DNA from: Gammaproteobacteria bacterium
Lineage (GTDB): Bacteria; Pseudomonadota; Gammaproteobacteria; Pseudomonadales; Pseudohongiellaceae
Assembly (NCBI GenBank): GCA_009922595.1
Contig: RFVC01000016.1
Location: 1 to 43,539, forward strand
Direction of reading: 5' to 3'
DNA length: 43,539 nucleotides
Positions 43,291 through 43,539 of the stretch are shown here, piece by piece. The translations under genes and the position numbers were made by a program. Within the stretch, counting starts at the first letter, position 1, and the number at the start of each line of letters is the position of its first letter. The notes below the pieces were generated by a model. The model was not told where the DNA came from. It saw nothing but the letters and a program-made list of their open reading frames with translations, and searched no databases.

Positions 43291-43539
43291 GGAACGGTTA
43301 ATGAGAAGGCTCTTCAGTTAGCAGTTCGATTAAACAGAAAAGATATAACTCCAGAAGAGAGGCGAGAAGCGTTCAAAGATATTGCTTCTTACATCTTGGA
43401 GAAGCAGACAACATTAAGAGAGTTCGCTCAACAGACGCTTTCTGAAGGAGCGGATCCTCCTGCCAAGGATCTAGGAATGGCTGATGAAGAGGAGATTTTA
43501 ATGGATACAGCTAAAAAGAAACGTCAGCAAAAGAACTGG
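43291..43539 (+). CDS. Partial unrecognised protein at the window end
   Basis: A plus-strand frame runs without a stop from about 43291 to the last base. It encodes a lysine/glutamate-rich helical stretch (LAVRLNRKDITPEERREAF, then DIASYILEKQ, LREFAQQ and a basic end KKKRQQKNW). Codons such as TTA, AGA and ATA are common here, unlike the rest of the window. The phrase RKDITPEERREAFKDIA vaguely recalls helical parts of ParB-like DNA-binding proteins, but I do not recognise a family. No start codon with a ribosome site is visible. Confidence 0.4.

Overview
The window reads as chromosomal DNA of a Gammaproteobacterium, probably an uncultured marine member of the Pseudomonadales side of the class. 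The evidence is the cell-wall/lipoylation cluster (proA, nadD, rsfS, rlmH, mrdA, rodA, rlpA, dacA, ybeD, lipB, lipA), the ilvB-ilvN / pssA / msrP-msrQ block, class II IlvC, a 6S RNA gene and a CCA-encoding tRNA-Ile. Many secreted proteins of uncharacterised families (DUF6152, DUF885, DUF4159, DUF5916, SIMPL) also fit an aquatic heterotroph. I see no phage, insertion sequence or CRISPR array. Coding density is high. Genus-level assignment is not possible by eye.

Layout. 1-6.7 kb: a cut YdjM-like membrane protein, DUF2332 and MAPEG genes, trmO, two DUF6152 secreted proteins, a polysaccharide deacetylase and a small membrane protein. 6.75-19 kb: holA on the plus strand faces a long minus-strand cluster running from proA to lipA, with an SDR gene at its 3' end. 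This cluster links proline and NAD synthesis, ribosome factors, the RodA/PBP2 elongasome, PBP5, RlpA and lipoate attachment. 19-21.5 kb: serA-serC, with a hairpin-rich leader. 21.5-23.9 kb: a minus-strand ECF sigma operon (sigma factor, membrane partner, a small secreted protein broken by an in-frame stop, DUF3106, TPR protein). 24-28.2 kb: a 2-hydroxyacid dehydrogenase, an orphan triheme cytochrome c, a SIMPL protein and a stand-alone NAD(P)HX epimerase. 28.2-33 kb: secreted proteins sharing a domain with the 3.5-5.1 kb genes, a DUF885 peptidase-like lipoprotein and an aldo/keto reductase. 33.1-33.35 kb: tRNA-Ile(GAU) preceded by a truncated tRNA copy. 33.4-40.2 kb: msrQ-msrP, pssA, ilvC (inverted) and ilvN-ilvB. 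40.3-40.5 kb: a 6S RNA gene with its own promoter. 40.6-43.3 kb: a membrane dipeptidase, DUF4159 and the C-terminus of a DUF5916 protein. The last ~250 bases look different and carry an unrelated partial plus-strand reading frame.

Most notable: (i) four secreted proteins are built from two mix-and-match modules, three of them with a predicted mature N-terminus starting His-His; (ii) a long-form ilvC sits inverted inside an otherwise Pseudomonas-like ilv-pssA-msrPQ block; (iii) the 6S RNA gene is in an unusual neighbourhood; (iv) the tRNA-Ile has a half-gene relic exactly 100 bp upstream; (v) the sigma-operon secreted protein has an in-frame ochre codon right after its signal peptide. All calls come from reading the sequence and remembered family features. 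No database search or folding program was run.
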